Origin: Actinospica durhamensis
GTDB lineage: Bacteria; Actinomycetota; Actinomycetes; Streptomycetales; Catenulisporaceae
Assembly (NCBI RefSeq): GCF_018139695.1
Contig: NZ_JAGSOG010000035.1
Coordinates: 1-47,516 of the forward strand
DNA length: 47,516 nucleotides
Direction of reading: 5' to 3'
Part shown: positions 34,532 through 42,800 of the stretch, piece by piece
Numbering within the stretch: the stretch's first letter is position 1
Layout: each line of letters opens with the position of its first letter
Program-made: the position numbers and the translations under genes
Notes under the pieces: generated by a model
Seen by the model: only the letters and a program-made list of their open reading frames with translations
Databases searched by the model: none
Told to the model about the DNA's origin: nothing

Positions 34532-36169
34532 CTACTGCTGTGCGTCGCGGGGTTGGTCCGTCAGGCTCTCGGCCGGTGCGGCGTCTCGATCCGGCTCCTC
34601 GTCTTGGTCGCCCGGCTCGTCGTCCTGGCCGATGAGCGGTGCGGTGGGCACTTCGCCTGGGGCGTGGGACTGGTCGGCGACGATCGCCTGTTCGATCGGC
34701 GAGAGTGTGTGCCCGGCCTCAGCACAGAAACCCAGCCAGACGCGGGCGTGCTTGCGGTCGGCGCCGGTGTACTCGGACGGCGGCAGGTCCGTGCGCCACA
34801 CATCCTTGGTCATCGCCTTCTCATACGCGGCGGCCACGGCGGCGAACTGGAGCATCGCCAGGCGCCGGGGATTGGCTGAGATGACGGCCTGCGCCCACAG
34901 CTCCGCTCGCCACGGCTCGGGCTTGACGCCTCCCATGCCGAGCAGGTCGGCCATCCGCTCGCGGCGGTCACCGGCCGAGGCGAACTTGCGGACCGGGTCG
35001 GGCGCGGTAAGCGTGGTGAGCGCGGCGAACCGCGCAAGGCGTTCGAACGCCTCCTTCCGGGCCGTCCCTCCGCCCGCGATCAGCCCGCGCAGCCACGATT
35101 GGCGCGCCGCCTCGGCTGCCTTGTGGTCCTTGTTGCCCAGGACGACGGTGCGGCGCGCGGCGGCATCCTGGGTCCTGGTGCCGGCCGGGCGCAGGATGTG
35201 GCTGTACCGCTCCTGGTGGCCGTTTCCCTCCGGGTCCGTGCACCAGAACCCGGTACGTGCCTGGCCGTACGGCTCGAACACGGCCACGTGCCCCGGACAC
35301 CCGGCGTGCGCCTCGGCCGTCAAGGACGCACCCTCCTTCTCCGGGTCGCGTAGCCCGGTCAGGCGCCGTGCATTCTCTGGAGCCTCCTCCAGCACGTTGA
35401 TCCCGGCGCCCTCCAGCTCCGCCCGGATCTCCTCGCGCCGCACGCGTTCGGCCCGCTCGATCCGCTCGCGCTCGACCTGGAACGCGAACCTGCCCTCTTC
35501 AGCGGCCTCGATCAGGCGGGCCGTGGCCTCCTCGTCGTCGGCGACCTCCTCCAGCGCGGCCAGCTCCGTGATGTCCCACGCGTACGCGGACGCTTCCGCC
35601 GCGCGCCGGGCCGTCTCCGGCATCCGGCCGACCTTGAGTACCTGATCGACCGAACCCGCCTTCTCGCCGTAGGCACGGGAAAGGCGCGTCCTGGACACGC
35701 CCGCCTCGGCCGCACTGAACAGCGCGCTGGCGGTCTCCAGCGCGGTCAGCTGCTTCTTGTGCCGGGAGGTCATCACGGCGATCAGGTGGCGGGCGGCCGG
35801 GTCCTCCGCCAGCGCCGGATCGAAGGCGTACGGCACCTCCTTGAGCTTCAAGTGCTCGGCCACGTCCATCCGCCGGTGCCCGTCGAAGATCATGAAGACG
35901 CTCGGGTCGTCGGTCTTCGTGATCAGGAAGGGCTCCTTGAACCCGTCCGCGTGCACGCTGGCGAGCAGGTCGGCGTCCGGCTCCTGCGGACCGCGCGGAT
36001 TGTCCGGGTTGCGCACCAGTGCGGCCAAGGGGATGGTCGGAATCGGCTCGACCAGCACCGGCACCGGGACCTGCGCCTCCGGCTCGACGTCTTGGCCGAT
36101 TGCCTCGATCTCGACAACCAGCGCCGCGTTCGGGGCGGCCTGGCCGCTTTCGGGCAGGGTGATGCTCAT
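34532..36169 (-). CDS. ParB-like partition / nuclease-domain protein
   Basis: A protein of 545 residues from the ATG at 36169. The frame is open further upstream, but that part overlaps the 62-aa gene and lacks family sequence. A ParB/Srx N-terminal domain lies at about residues 45-115, with PLAALVRNPDNPRG, DADLLASVHADGFKEPF and FDGHRRMDVAEHLKL. A KorB-type helix-turn-helix region follows (RHKKQLTALETASALFSAAE, VSRTRLSRAYGEKAGSVDQV), then a coiled coil near 200-240 (RERIERAERVRREEI) and a long unique C-terminal region ending in an acidic tail. ParB proteins bind centromere-like sites and load as clamps. No ParA gene is nearby, so this is probably an orphan plasmid-type ParB acting as regulator or in maintenance. 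Confidence 0.85.
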   Translation of the reverse strand: MSITLPESGQAAPNAALVVEIEAIGQDVEPEAQVPVPVLVEPIPTIPLAALVRNPDNPRGPQEPDADLLASVHADGFKEPFLITKTDDPSVFMIFDGHRRMDVAEHLKLKEVPYAFDPALAEDPAARHLIAVMTSRHKKQLTALETASALFSAAEAGVSRTRLSRAYGEKAGSVDQVLKVGRMPETARRAAEASAYAWDITELAALEEVADDEEATARLIEAAEEGRFAFQVERERIERAERVRREEIRAELEGAGINVLEEAPENARRLTGLRDPEKEGASLTAEAHAGCPGHVAVFEPYGQARTGFWCTDPEGNGHQERYSHILRPAGTRTQDAAARRTVVLGNKDHKAAEAARQSWLRGLIAGGGTARKEAFERLARFAALTTLTAPDPVRKFASAGDRRERMADLLGMGGVKPEPWRAELWAQAVISANPRRLAMLQFAAVAAAYEKAMTKDVWRTDLPPSEYTGADRKHARVWLGFCAEAGHTLSPIEQAIVADQSHAPGEVPTAPLIGQDDEPGDQDEEPDRDAAPAESLTDQPRDAQQ

Positions 36170-36230
36170 AAGTGTTCTACTTTCGTTGGTTGGTGTTCTT
36201 CGGGGCCGTGCGGGCGGGGATGCCGCCCTG
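36170..36230 (-). promoter_or_regulatory. Shared 5' leader, copy 2
   Basis: Read leftward: GCGGCATC (complement of 36219-36226), then CCCGCCCGCACGGCCCCGAA and CACCAACC, ending at the ATG at 36169, 50 bases from the block. A stem of CCGTGCGG and CCGCACGG (36206-36213 with 36232-36239) surrounds the block. Confidence 0.65.
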
Positions 36231-36272
36231 TCCGCACGGGAGAAGGGGATGCGCCGCGAGCGACGCAGGGGA

Positions 36273-36461
36273 TCAAGGGAATTCGGGACCACGCCGGTCG
36301 CGGCGCGGCGCTGGCGGGTCGAACGGTTCGCCGAGGCCAGTAGGACAGTCCAGGAGGCAGCGCACTCCTCCAGCAGCGCCGCAGTCTTCGCATGGCGGAT
36401 CGTCCGGGTAGCCGAAAGGCGGGGTGCGCGCGTAATCGTGCTCGTCAAGGCAGTGGTTCAC
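36273..36461 (-). CDS. Small Cys-rich (zinc-ribbon-like) protein
   Basis: A protein of 62 residues from GTG 36461 to the TGA at 36273; GTAAGAGC upstream is a modest ribosome binding site. It reads MNHCLDEHDYARTPPFGYPD, then CEDCGAAGGVRCLLDCP. The CxxC and the two later Cys could hold a zinc. It lies between the DUF932 and ParB-like genes in the same direction. Small zinc-ribbon proteins of this size are frequent in actinomycete plasmids. Function unknown. Confidence 0.65.
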   Translation of the reverse strand: MNHCLDEHDYARTPPFGYPDDPPCEDCGAAGGVRCLLDCPTGLGEPFDPPAPRRDRRGPEFP

Positions 36462-36523
36462 GGTGCTCTTACCGGGTTTGGCGCCGGGTGGCCGGGCCGC
36501 GCGGCCCGGCCACCATCGGCGTC

Positions 36524-37681
36524 TTAGGCGGCTGCAAGCTCCATCGCGCGGATGCCCAGGGCTCCGAGCTCGTGCGCGTCGTCGGGATCCGGCACGGCCT
36601 GGGCGTAGGAGGTCACCGCGTGCAGCACGCCCCCGGCCGTGAGATCCCCACCTCTGATGAAGTGGTCGAAGATTCCCTTGCGCTGTTCCTCGGTGAACCG
36701 CAGCGTCTTGGACACGGATTTGATCGTCTCCTCCACGTCCGCGACCGGCGCACCGGAGACCTTTTCGATCTCCCGGATGCTCGCCTCGACATAGTCCCGA
36801 TCCAGGAAGCGCCGGACGGTGTCGCGGGCCTGGGCAGTGTAGACGGCCAGCGTCTTGCGCTGAGTGTCCTCGCTCCACTGCACCCGACCCTCGTCGAGCT
36901 TCGCGCCGAGGTGCACGGCGCGCACGACGTCCTTGGTCATGGTCACGCCGTTGTCGCAGACCTGTACGGTCAGCTGCGGAGTCATGGAGAGCGAGCCGCA
37001 TCCGGTCTCGCTGTTGGAGATCACCAGGCCGGCGAACACCGTCGGATTCTCCGCGCCGGTCCGGCCGCTGTACGGGCTGCGGTAGTTGCGCAGCAGGTAG
37101 GGGGCGTACCCGCAAATCTCCGGGGCCGTCAGACGCACGTACATACGCTGGTCGGACAGGTCGCAGCTCTTGATGTCAACGTGCACGCCCGCTTGGCGCA
37201 CGCCGTCCAGGACGGCCGTGAGGACGTCGAAGTTATCGATGATCTTGTATCCGTTGGACAGGAACGCTCGCGCCTGACCCACGCCGCCGTCCCCGGAGCT
37301 CAGTGCTCGCACCAGGAATTTGCGTCCGTCGCGCCCCAGCCACTCGTTCACGTTCGCGTCGTAGAGGTGCGGGGCCTCGGCGCGCATCCGCCGCAGGTAG
37401 ACCAGCGGCACGCCCAGCTTCTCCGCAATGCCGCTCTCGCACACACCAGTCGGCTCGTAGGCGCCCGCGACCGACGTCACGCCCGAGGCGCTGATCCGGC
37501 GCTCGGCCTCCTCTACGACCAGCATTCCGCCCTGAGCCCGAATAGCCGAGGCGGGGGCGACCACGTCCACCTTCCGCCGCTGCTGCGAGTCCAGCCGGAC
37601 CACCAAGTCCGGAAGGTCGGCGTTGCGCAGATTCCGCTCGGACGAGCGCGCGCGGGTCGGGGTGAGCAACGAACTGACCAT
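36524..37681 (-). CDS. DUF932 plasmid/phage protein
   Basis: A protein of 385 residues from the ATG at 37681. Characteristic stretches include AGAYEPTGVCESGIAEKLGV, LVRALSSGDGGVGQARAFLS, YKIIDNFDVLTAVLDGVRQ, AGLVISNSETGCGSLSM and TMTKDVVRAVHLGAKLDEG. These fit the DUF932 / TIGR03299 plasmid-phage family as I remember it. Members are common on plasmids and prophages; the biochemical role is unknown. It is the first gene of the leftward run. It carries the shared leader and stands behind an AT-rich promoter-like region at 37749-37778. Confidence 0.8.
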   Translation of the reverse strand: MVSSLLTPTRARSSERNLRNADLPDLVVRLDSQQRRKVDVVAPASAIRAQGGMLVVEEAERRISASGVTSVAGAYEPTGVCESGIAEKLGVPLVYLRRMRAEAPHLYDANVNEWLGRDGRKFLVRALSSGDGGVGQARAFLSNGYKIIDNFDVLTAVLDGVRQAGVHVDIKSCDLSDQRMYVRLTAPEICGYAPYLLRNYRSPYSGRTGAENPTVFAGLVISNSETGCGSLSMTPQLTVQVCDNGVTMTKDVVRAVHLGAKLDEGRVQWSEDTQRKTLAVYTAQARDTVRRFLDRDYVEASIREIEKVSGAPVADVEETIKSVSKTLRFTEEQRKGIFDHFIRGGDLTAGGVLHAVTSYAQAVPDPDDAHELGALGIRAMELAAA

Positions 37682-37737
37682 GATGAGATCTCGCTCTCGG
37701 TTGGTTTTCCTTGGGGCCGAGTCGGGGATGCCGCCCT
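37682..37737 (-). promoter_or_regulatory. Shared 5' leader, copy 1
   Basis: Read leftward: GGGCGGCATCCCCG, CGGCCCCAAGG and AAAACCAACC, then a purine-rich stretch to the ATG at 37681. The GCGGCATC block (complement of 37728-37735) is 47 bases from the start. Confidence 0.65.
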
Positions 37738-37748
37738 TTCTCGATGGG

Positions 37749-37778
37749 TTAATTAAACCACGAGAAGCAATACATTGC
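37749..37778 (-). promoter_or_regulatory. Promoter/operator region of the plasmid-type cluster
   Basis: An AT-rich patch with TTAATTAA (37749-37756) and the dyad GCAAT-AC-ATTGC (37767-37778). Read leftward, TTGCAA and TTTAAT stand 18 bases apart, a plausible -35/-10 pair for the DUF932 gene. The dyad overlaps the -35 and could be an operator. Confidence 0.5.
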
Positions 37779-37940
37779 AACACAAAAGGCCAGTTCGGCG
37801 GCCATATTTATCAGTTCGTGATGTAGTTCATCGTTCCTGCTTAGGTCTCAAAATGGCGATGCCGAATTGACCACATCTCCGACCACTCCTCCGCGGCCCT
37901 CCAACAGCTGCCATGGGTCCGGGGCCCAGAGGTCGGGCGA

Positions 37941-38028
37941 GTCAAGGGCCGGCCGAAGGCCGGTCGCGCACCTCCGCCGGCCAGCCGATGAACGCCACCG
38001 CGACGCGGGCGCAGCCTGCGCCCTTGAC
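37941..38028. repeat. Stem-bounded element with GTCAAGGG ends
   Basis: GTCAAGGG (37941-37948) and CCCTTGAC (38021-38028) enclose two hairpins, CCGGCC-GAA-GGCCGG and GGGCGCA-GCC-TGCGCCC. The architecture resembles the three-copy repeat and the 29004 element, with different inner sequence. The rest of 37779-38177 holds no gene. Confidence 0.65.
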
Positions 38029-38177
38029 GCGGCCGGCCTGCCCCGGAGAGTCGGCAGTTGGAGGGCGAGCCCAGCTGAGCTTGGCGAGCTAGGTTTCACC
38101 ACGCCGCTCTACGTCGCTTCCACTGCCCATGCATACGGCAATTGAGATTTATGGATAGGTTAGGCATTGCTAGCACA

Positions 38178-38300
38178 TCAAAACTCGGTGACACCCGCAG
38201 CGTCGGGCACGATGAATACGAAGGCGCCGGTCAACGCCGCTTACGAACGCGTCCCACGTCTCGCGGGTGAGCGTTTCGGGCGTGGATCCACGGACGAGCA
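38178..38300 (-). pseudogene. DUF397 gene fragment, frameshifted
   Basis: Read leftward, one frame gives STPETLTRETWDAFVSGV, the hallmark end of DUF397 proteins (W-x-AF-x-x-GV). In the next frame it continues TGAFVFIVPDAAGVTEF to the TGA at 38178. The start is missing. DUF397 proteins usually partner with XRE-type regulators in actinomycetes; none is seen nearby. Confidence 0.5.
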
Positions 38301-38355
38301 CTGCGGCCCGCCGAAGACCTCAAGCACCTCACCTATCGTCACACGGATCCCGACG

Positions 38356-39036
38356 TCATCCATCATGCGCGTCGCCATGGCTGCGGGATCGGCATGCGAG
38401 CAGAGCCCGGACGGCCAATCGCCGTACTGTGGTGAGGCCGCTCGATCCGGCGCGGCGTAGTCGGTTGGACACGCCAGCGGGTGACTTGGGACTCGCGGGA
38501 ATAGAGGCGCGCGGCTGGTTTCGAAGAGGTACCCACTCGCCCTCTGCCCGCACAGGCCTGACCGTCCACCCGCTGCAGTCTGGCCTGCGGCGGAGTGTCA
38601 AACTAGCCCAACTCCATCGCCACTCTTCCCAGGCCATCGAGGCGACATTAACGCGCATTCCATATTCACGATGTGGGCGCAACCGAATCCAGATGATCTC
38701 GACATACGTTACCGAATCTGCGTGCTTCCGCGCCCATACATCTACACAGATTGGTTCGGAACCAGCACTCATTGATCCGCGGAAGAGCCGGTCCGACTCG
38801 TGGTGCAGATCTCCCGCGACTCTGACGTGCACGTTGTGTACCACGGCCGTTCCTGCGGCACGAATGGAGAGCCGCAGTTTCCGTCTCTCACAGATCAGAC
38901 GGTGCTCTGGTTCCTCGCCAATCTCCTCCTTGGAGATATGCCATCCGTGTTGGGGCCTGTCGGTCCATGCCCAGGCAACGGCCCAAGCGGCGCCGACAGC
39001 AGCCGCAGCCGAGAAAATAAGTGTCCACACATCCAT
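38356..39036 (-). CDS. Membrane-anchored protein of unknown function
   Basis: A protein of 226 residues from the ATG at 39036; no clear ribosome binding site. One N-terminal membrane segment (about residues 2-22, VWTLIFSAAAAVGAAWAVAW) precedes a soluble domain with beta-strand character: LRLSIRAAGTAVVHNVHVRV, VDVWARKHADSVTYVEIIWI. The C-terminal 40 residues are low-complexity and basic and could be a frame run-on. No family recognised. It is isolated, between a DUF397 fragment and divergent small genes. Confidence 0.6.
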   Translation of the reverse strand: MDVWTLIFSAAAAVGAAWAVAWAWTDRPQHGWHISKEEIGEEPEHRLICERRKLRLSIRAAGTAVVHNVHVRVAGDLHHESDRLFRGSMSAGSEPICVDVWARKHADSVTYVEIIWIRLRPHREYGMRVNVASMAWEEWRWSWASLTLRRRPDCSGWTVRPVRAEGEWVPLRNQPRASIPASPKSPAGVSNRLRRAGSSGLTTVRRLAVRALLACRSRSHGDAHDG

Positions 39037-39160
39037 TGAGGCACGGTACGTGCGTGACTGGTCTAGCAAGATCCCGACACGCGACCGAGTGCCTTCCGGC
39101 TAGGCTAGAGCCTGTACTGCCGATCTTTACTCGCCGTGGGCTCACCGCGATGATTGCCCT

Positions 39161-39598
39161 GTGAATATCGCGTTCTTCGTGGCCTCGAGCGAGGAGGAGG
39201 CAGCGTGGCGGCGGGGGCCGGGTCCCGGCGTCGAGTCGGTGGCGTTCTGGAATGCCGACTTCCATCCTGACTCGGCCGTCCTTACGTGGGAGAGCTGGCT
39301 GGCAGGCGTCACTACCAGGGAACTCAAGGACCTCGGCCAGCCGCAGGTGGTGGAGTTGCCGGCGAACGACGGTTACGCGGTCTACGTTCTGTCTGTTCGC
39401 CTGCTCGATGCTCTTGCCGTGGAGGAGCCAAGCGGGCTTCGTGAACTGGCCACTGTGTGGGTCGACGAGGAGATCCGCAGCGAGGGTTCCTACGCGATCT
39501 CGTCGGAGGCCGCGGTCGCGGTGCTCGAACGCGTCTCGGCGCTGTGCAGAAGCGCTGCTAGCGCCCGTCGGGATCGCGTCTACTACTGGCGGGGATAG
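39161..39598 (+). CDS. Small acidic protein of unknown function
   Basis: A protein of 145 residues from GTG 39161. It is acidic and alpha/beta in character: MNIAFFVASSEEEAAW, SVAFWNADFHPDSAVLTWES, VVELPANDGYAVYVLSVRLL, AISSEAAVAVLERVSALC. The size and composition resemble the stand-alone immunity-type proteins common in actinomycete accessory regions, such as the SUKH gene nearby. No named family fits, and that comparison is only inference. Confidence 0.6.
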   Translation: MNIAFFVASSEEEAAWRRGPGPGVESVAFWNADFHPDSAVLTWESWLAGVTTRELKDLGQPQVVELPANDGYAVYVLSVRLLDALAVEEPSGLRELATVWVDEEIRSEGSYAISSEAAVAVLERVSALCRSAASARRDRVYYWRG

Positions 39599-39741
39599 CT
39601 CACGAGCCCAGCCAGATGATGAGCGCGGCGAGGGTGGCGTTGCCGAGTGCACGTAGCCTCGGAACGGCCAAATCAGAGAGCCCGATGACCAGGTGCGAGA
39701 ATTCGCAGGCGCAGCCGCCCGCTTATCAGCACAATCGACGC

Positions 39742-40812
39742 ATGCCTGATTACCGCGCACGCTGCGCCGACGGAGTGGCCGGGACGGTCCGCCTCTACCA
39801 GGAACTGTTCTCCGACCTCGACCCGATTCGCGGAGGCTTCGGTTGGTGGCACGGCCACCTCGACCAGGCCAGGTCTATCCTCGCCGGCGACTATCTGATC
39901 TCCGTCTGCGAGCAGGTCAGCCAATGCCTGACCCGTGCCGCCTGGCATGAGAAGACTTTCAACGAAGCCTGGTTCGCCGAGGCGCGATGGATGCGCGCGG
40001 CCCTCGCCACCGGCCGCGAGCAGGCACCGCACGAGCGCAGCGAAATGGACGAGCAGCGCGCGGTACGCATCGAGACCTCGCTCGACGGGTTCTTCCAGGC
40101 GTGCGGCAGCGTACTCGACAACCTCGCAGCCGTGGCCATAGGCACCCTCGGCCTCAGCACGGACCTGGTGACCGCTGACTGGAACGTGATCGGGAAGGCC
40201 GCCGGCGGCGAGGCCAAGCTGCTCCAGGCTCCAACAAGCCCCGGACGCACTGTCCAGGACAAAGCAGTGGAACGCATCCAGCACAGCGCGGCAGCCGGGC
40301 CGGACGGTTGGCTGCGCTGGACGATCGGCATGCGCAACCTGCTGGTCCATCGAGGCCGCCGCATGCAGGTGCGGTACTTCTACCGGGTGAAGCAACGCCC
40401 AGGTGCAGAGCCGGAGTACGTGCTGCTGCTCACGCGCAACCCGCAGCTGACGGAGATCGAGGACCTCGCCCTCGGCCTAGGAATCGATTCCATGATGCTG
40501 CGCGAGCACGCGGGCAACACTATGGCTGGGGTCCTTGCCCGCCTCAACACCCTCACTGTCGAGGCGATGGAGATCTTCGCGCAGGTGTGGACAGCGAGGC
40601 GGGCCGACCCGGCACTGCTGCCGCCGCCCGAAGGGCTGTGGAAACAGCTCTACCCGAAGAAACGCGACCTGTCCGGATTCAACGGGTTCAGTGACACGGT
40701 GCCGATGTCCGAGGGCGAGATGCGGGTATCCCCGGACATGGCCCGCCGATTTCAGTCGGCGAAGGTGCTCGACGGTCCGCGCGACATATGGGTCGGACTA
40801 CTCGGCAGCTAG
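39742..40812 (+). CDS. Large protein with HEPN-like RNxxxH motif
   Basis: A protein of 356 residues from the ATG at 39742. It is helical throughout. Near residues 194-206 it reads WTIGMRNLLVHRGRR: RN-x3-H is the HEPN ribonuclease signature, and its place after a long helical region is as expected. Flanking parts include FFQACGSVLDNLAAVAIGTL and YEYVLLL-like strands (PEYVLLLTRNPQ). The stop TAG is part of a CTAG that forms the left target duplication of the IS701-derived element; the same CTAG on the far side would also give the stop in the empty site. RNase activity is inferred from the motif. Confidence 0.7.
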   Translation: MPDYRARCADGVAGTVRLYQELFSDLDPIRGGFGWWHGHLDQARSILAGDYLISVCEQVSQCLTRAAWHEKTFNEAWFAEARWMRAALATGREQAPHERSEMDEQRAVRIETSLDGFFQACGSVLDNLAAVAIGTLGLSTDLVTADWNVIGKAAGGEAKLLQAPTSPGRTVQDKAVERIQHSAAAGPDGWLRWTIGMRNLLVHRGRRMQVRYFYRVKQRPGAEPEYVLLLTRNPQLTEIEDLALGLGIDSMMLREHAGNTMAGVLARLNTLTVEAMEIFAQVWTARRADPALLPPPEGLWKQLYPKKRDLSGFNGFSDTVPMSEGEMRVSPDMARRFQSAKVLDGPRDIWVGLLGS

Positions 40813-40934
40813 TACGGCAGTCGGACTTCGCGGGCTGACGTAGAGTCAGTGTTGTTGAGCTGCAGGGATTCTCGGCTCAGCGCGTAGCGCACGGGGGTCG
40901 GAACGAGTGCGGGCCGCTCCGTGATCATCATGGC

Positions 40935-41224
40935 GTGACGCAATCTGATCAAGGAACGGCCTGCTCGGCCACTATAGCGGGAGGGTTCGAGGCGCGCTTG
41001 GCGGAGCTCACCTCGCTGCTCGCGCCCGTCTTCTCCCGGTGTGACCTGCGCTCGAACGCGATGGCGTACATGCGTGCGCTGTTGATGCCGGGGGTGTCCG
41101 GGAACTGCTGGGCACTGGCGCAGGCGGTCGGGTACGACCGCCCCTACCGGTTCCAGCATCTGCTCTCGGGCGCGATGTGGGACGAGGACGCGGTGCGCGA
41201 TCAGGTGCGCGCCTTCGTCGTCCG
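40935..41224 (+). pseudogene. IS701-family transposase, 5' fragment
   Basis: GTG at 40935 begins the N-terminal domain of an IS701-type DDE transposase: FEARLAELTSLLAPVFSRCD, YMRALLMPGVSGNCWALAQA, RPYRFQHLLSGAMWDEDAVR, QVRAFV. Similarity stops near 41224, where antisense IS110 sequence starts. No catalytic residue is included. Confidence 0.75.
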
Positions 41225-41799
41225 GCCCGTCGGATCTCGGCCGGGGTCACGTAATGCGCGAGCAGTACAAGACTCGAGACTCGGGTCGGATCGGTGACCC
41301 GTTCCAGTCCGGGGTGCACGCCCAGGAGCAGCTCGCGCAGCCGCGCGATGCGGGCCATGGCCTCCTTGACCAGCGTTGTGCGGCAGCTGACCAGAACGCG
41401 CATTTCCACGGCCGCGTCCTCGGGCAGCGCGACCTCACGCAGGTCCTCACGGAACATGACCTGCTCGGCGATCACCTTGGAGTCGCGCGGGTCGGATTTG
41501 TTCTCCCCACCACGCGTCCCACGCCGGGCCCGCTTGACCGCCAGACCCGGCACGTGCACGCAGCGCAGGCCCTCGGCCAGCAGCATCGCGGTCAGCAACC
41601 CGGCGATCCCACCAAGGATGTCGAGGCCCACGGTGACCCGGCCGTGCGCCTGCTCGATGGCCTTGAGTTCGCTGACGGCCTGCTCGATGGCCTCGGGGTC
41701 GTTCTCGACACGGTGACCGGTGAGCAGGCGGCCGCGCTCGTCGATCACGGCCAGCCAGTGGAACTCCTTGGCGATGTCGAATCCTGCGTAAGCGGCCAC
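41225..41799 (-). pseudogene. IS110-family transposase, N-terminal half
   Basis: GTG at 41799 with GGGAAGGGCAC upstream. The DEDD (RuvC-like) domain is present: VAAYAGFDIAKEFHWLAVID, VTVGLDILGGIAGLLTAML, NKSDPRDSKVIAEQV, then LVLLAHYVTPAEIRRAGRR. The C-terminal Tnp20 (serine) domain is missing, because the sequence runs into the IS701 fragment near 41225. The roughly 200 bases upstream (41800-42026) could keep the element's own left end, which in IS110-type elements encodes the bridge RNA. Confidence 0.75.
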
Positions 41800-42026
41800 A
41801 GTGCCCTTCCCTTCCCACGACGGTCGGCCGCGCACCTTCCCCCGCCCGTCATCGCCTTACCAAGCGATGGATCGCAGAGCCTAATCAGCGGTCCGGAAGA
41901 AGTGGCGGGGCAGGGGGATCAGCAATCGGAGCCATCGAGGGCAGCCAGCATGAAAGCCATCCCTACCCCACCCGCGCAATCCCAGAGTCGCGAACTCACG
42001 GGATCCACTCAATAAGGTAGGGCGGC

Positions 42027-42800
42027 ATGACCGCGCTGACCGTTCCCGAGATCCAGAGCCTGCTCACCGCGACCAGCGCTCAGCGAACACCGATCAACCA
42101 GGATATTGAATTCCATCTGGCCTGGTCAGAATGGCGCCGACGCCACCAAGCCCGAGCCCGCTGGTACCACTACCGCCGACGCCTCGCCCTCGCGACCATG
42201 ACCGCGCGTTTCACCCGACGAAGTCAGCCGCCGTGCAAGCGTGGTGGCCACGTCCAGCTGCATCGAGGCTGGACAGAGCGCCCGTGCGCCTTCGATGATG
42301 GCGGCCGTGACGAAGATGAGCTGGCCCAGAAGCTTTCCGCGCTGGCCGCCGAGGGCAGGTTCAAGGAGCCGCCCGCGACAGCCGGAATGGTCGAGGCCGC
42401 GGAAGCGGCGATCGGACACGCGTTGCCCGCCTTGCTACGCCGGCTCTACACGGAGGTAGCCAACGGCGGGTTCGGCCCTCGCACCGGAGTCCTGGGTGTA
42501 CCGGGCGGGCGTGGATCGAGCGGGGACTTCGCTGACATCGTCGATGTCTTCCGGGAGTTCAACGTGCAGCTCCCGCCGGATCATGAGTTCTACTATCCGA
42601 TGCCGTCGGGCATGCTGTGGATTCTGGACGAGGGCTGCTCCCTCTGGACGTTGATCGACCTCAAGGACCCTTCGGCCCCGCTGTGGGGCTGGGATCCGGG
42701 CAAGGATCCAAAGCTGCACAGCCTTGACCTCACGCTCGCGGACTGGCTGACGACATGGCTCAACCTCGGCGCGCCAGACGATTTTCTCTGGCGCAGGTAA
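42027..42800 (+). CDS. SUKH (SMI1/KNR4) immunity-type protein, fused to a transposase tail
   Basis: The open frame of 257 residues is a chimera. Residues 1-55 (ALTVPEIQSLLTA ... FHLAWSEWRRRHQARARWYH) are the C-terminal tail of the IS701-type transposase. From about residue 95 on it is a SUKH protein: ELAQKLSALAAEGRFKEPPA, EAAEAAIGHALPALLRRLYT, then VANGGFGPRTGVLGVPGG and a conserved end (TLADWLTTWLNLG). SUKH proteins often act as immunity proteins against polymorphic or contact-dependent toxins. The true start may be the ATG at 42198 (200 residues); no strong ribosome binding site is seen. No toxin gene is adjacent. It lies inside the IS701-derived element, as a passenger. Confidence 0.75.
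   Translation: MTALTVPEIQSLLTATSAQRTPINQDIEFHLAWSEWRRRHQARARWYHYRRRLALATMTARFTRRSQPPCKRGGHVQLHRGWTERPCAFDDGGRDEDELAQKLSALAAEGRFKEPPATAGMVEAAEAAIGHALPALLRRLYTEVANGGFGPRTGVLGVPGGRGSSGDFADIVDVFREFNVQLPPDHEFYYPMPSGMLWILDEGCSLWTLIDLKDPSAPLWGWDPGKDPKLHSLDLTLADWLTTWLNLGAPDDFLWRR

Noticed and set aside
36462-37115. Upstream extension of the 62-aa Cys-rich gene
   Set aside because: The extension is an antisense shadow of the DUF932 gene. Only the part from GTG 36461 looks real.
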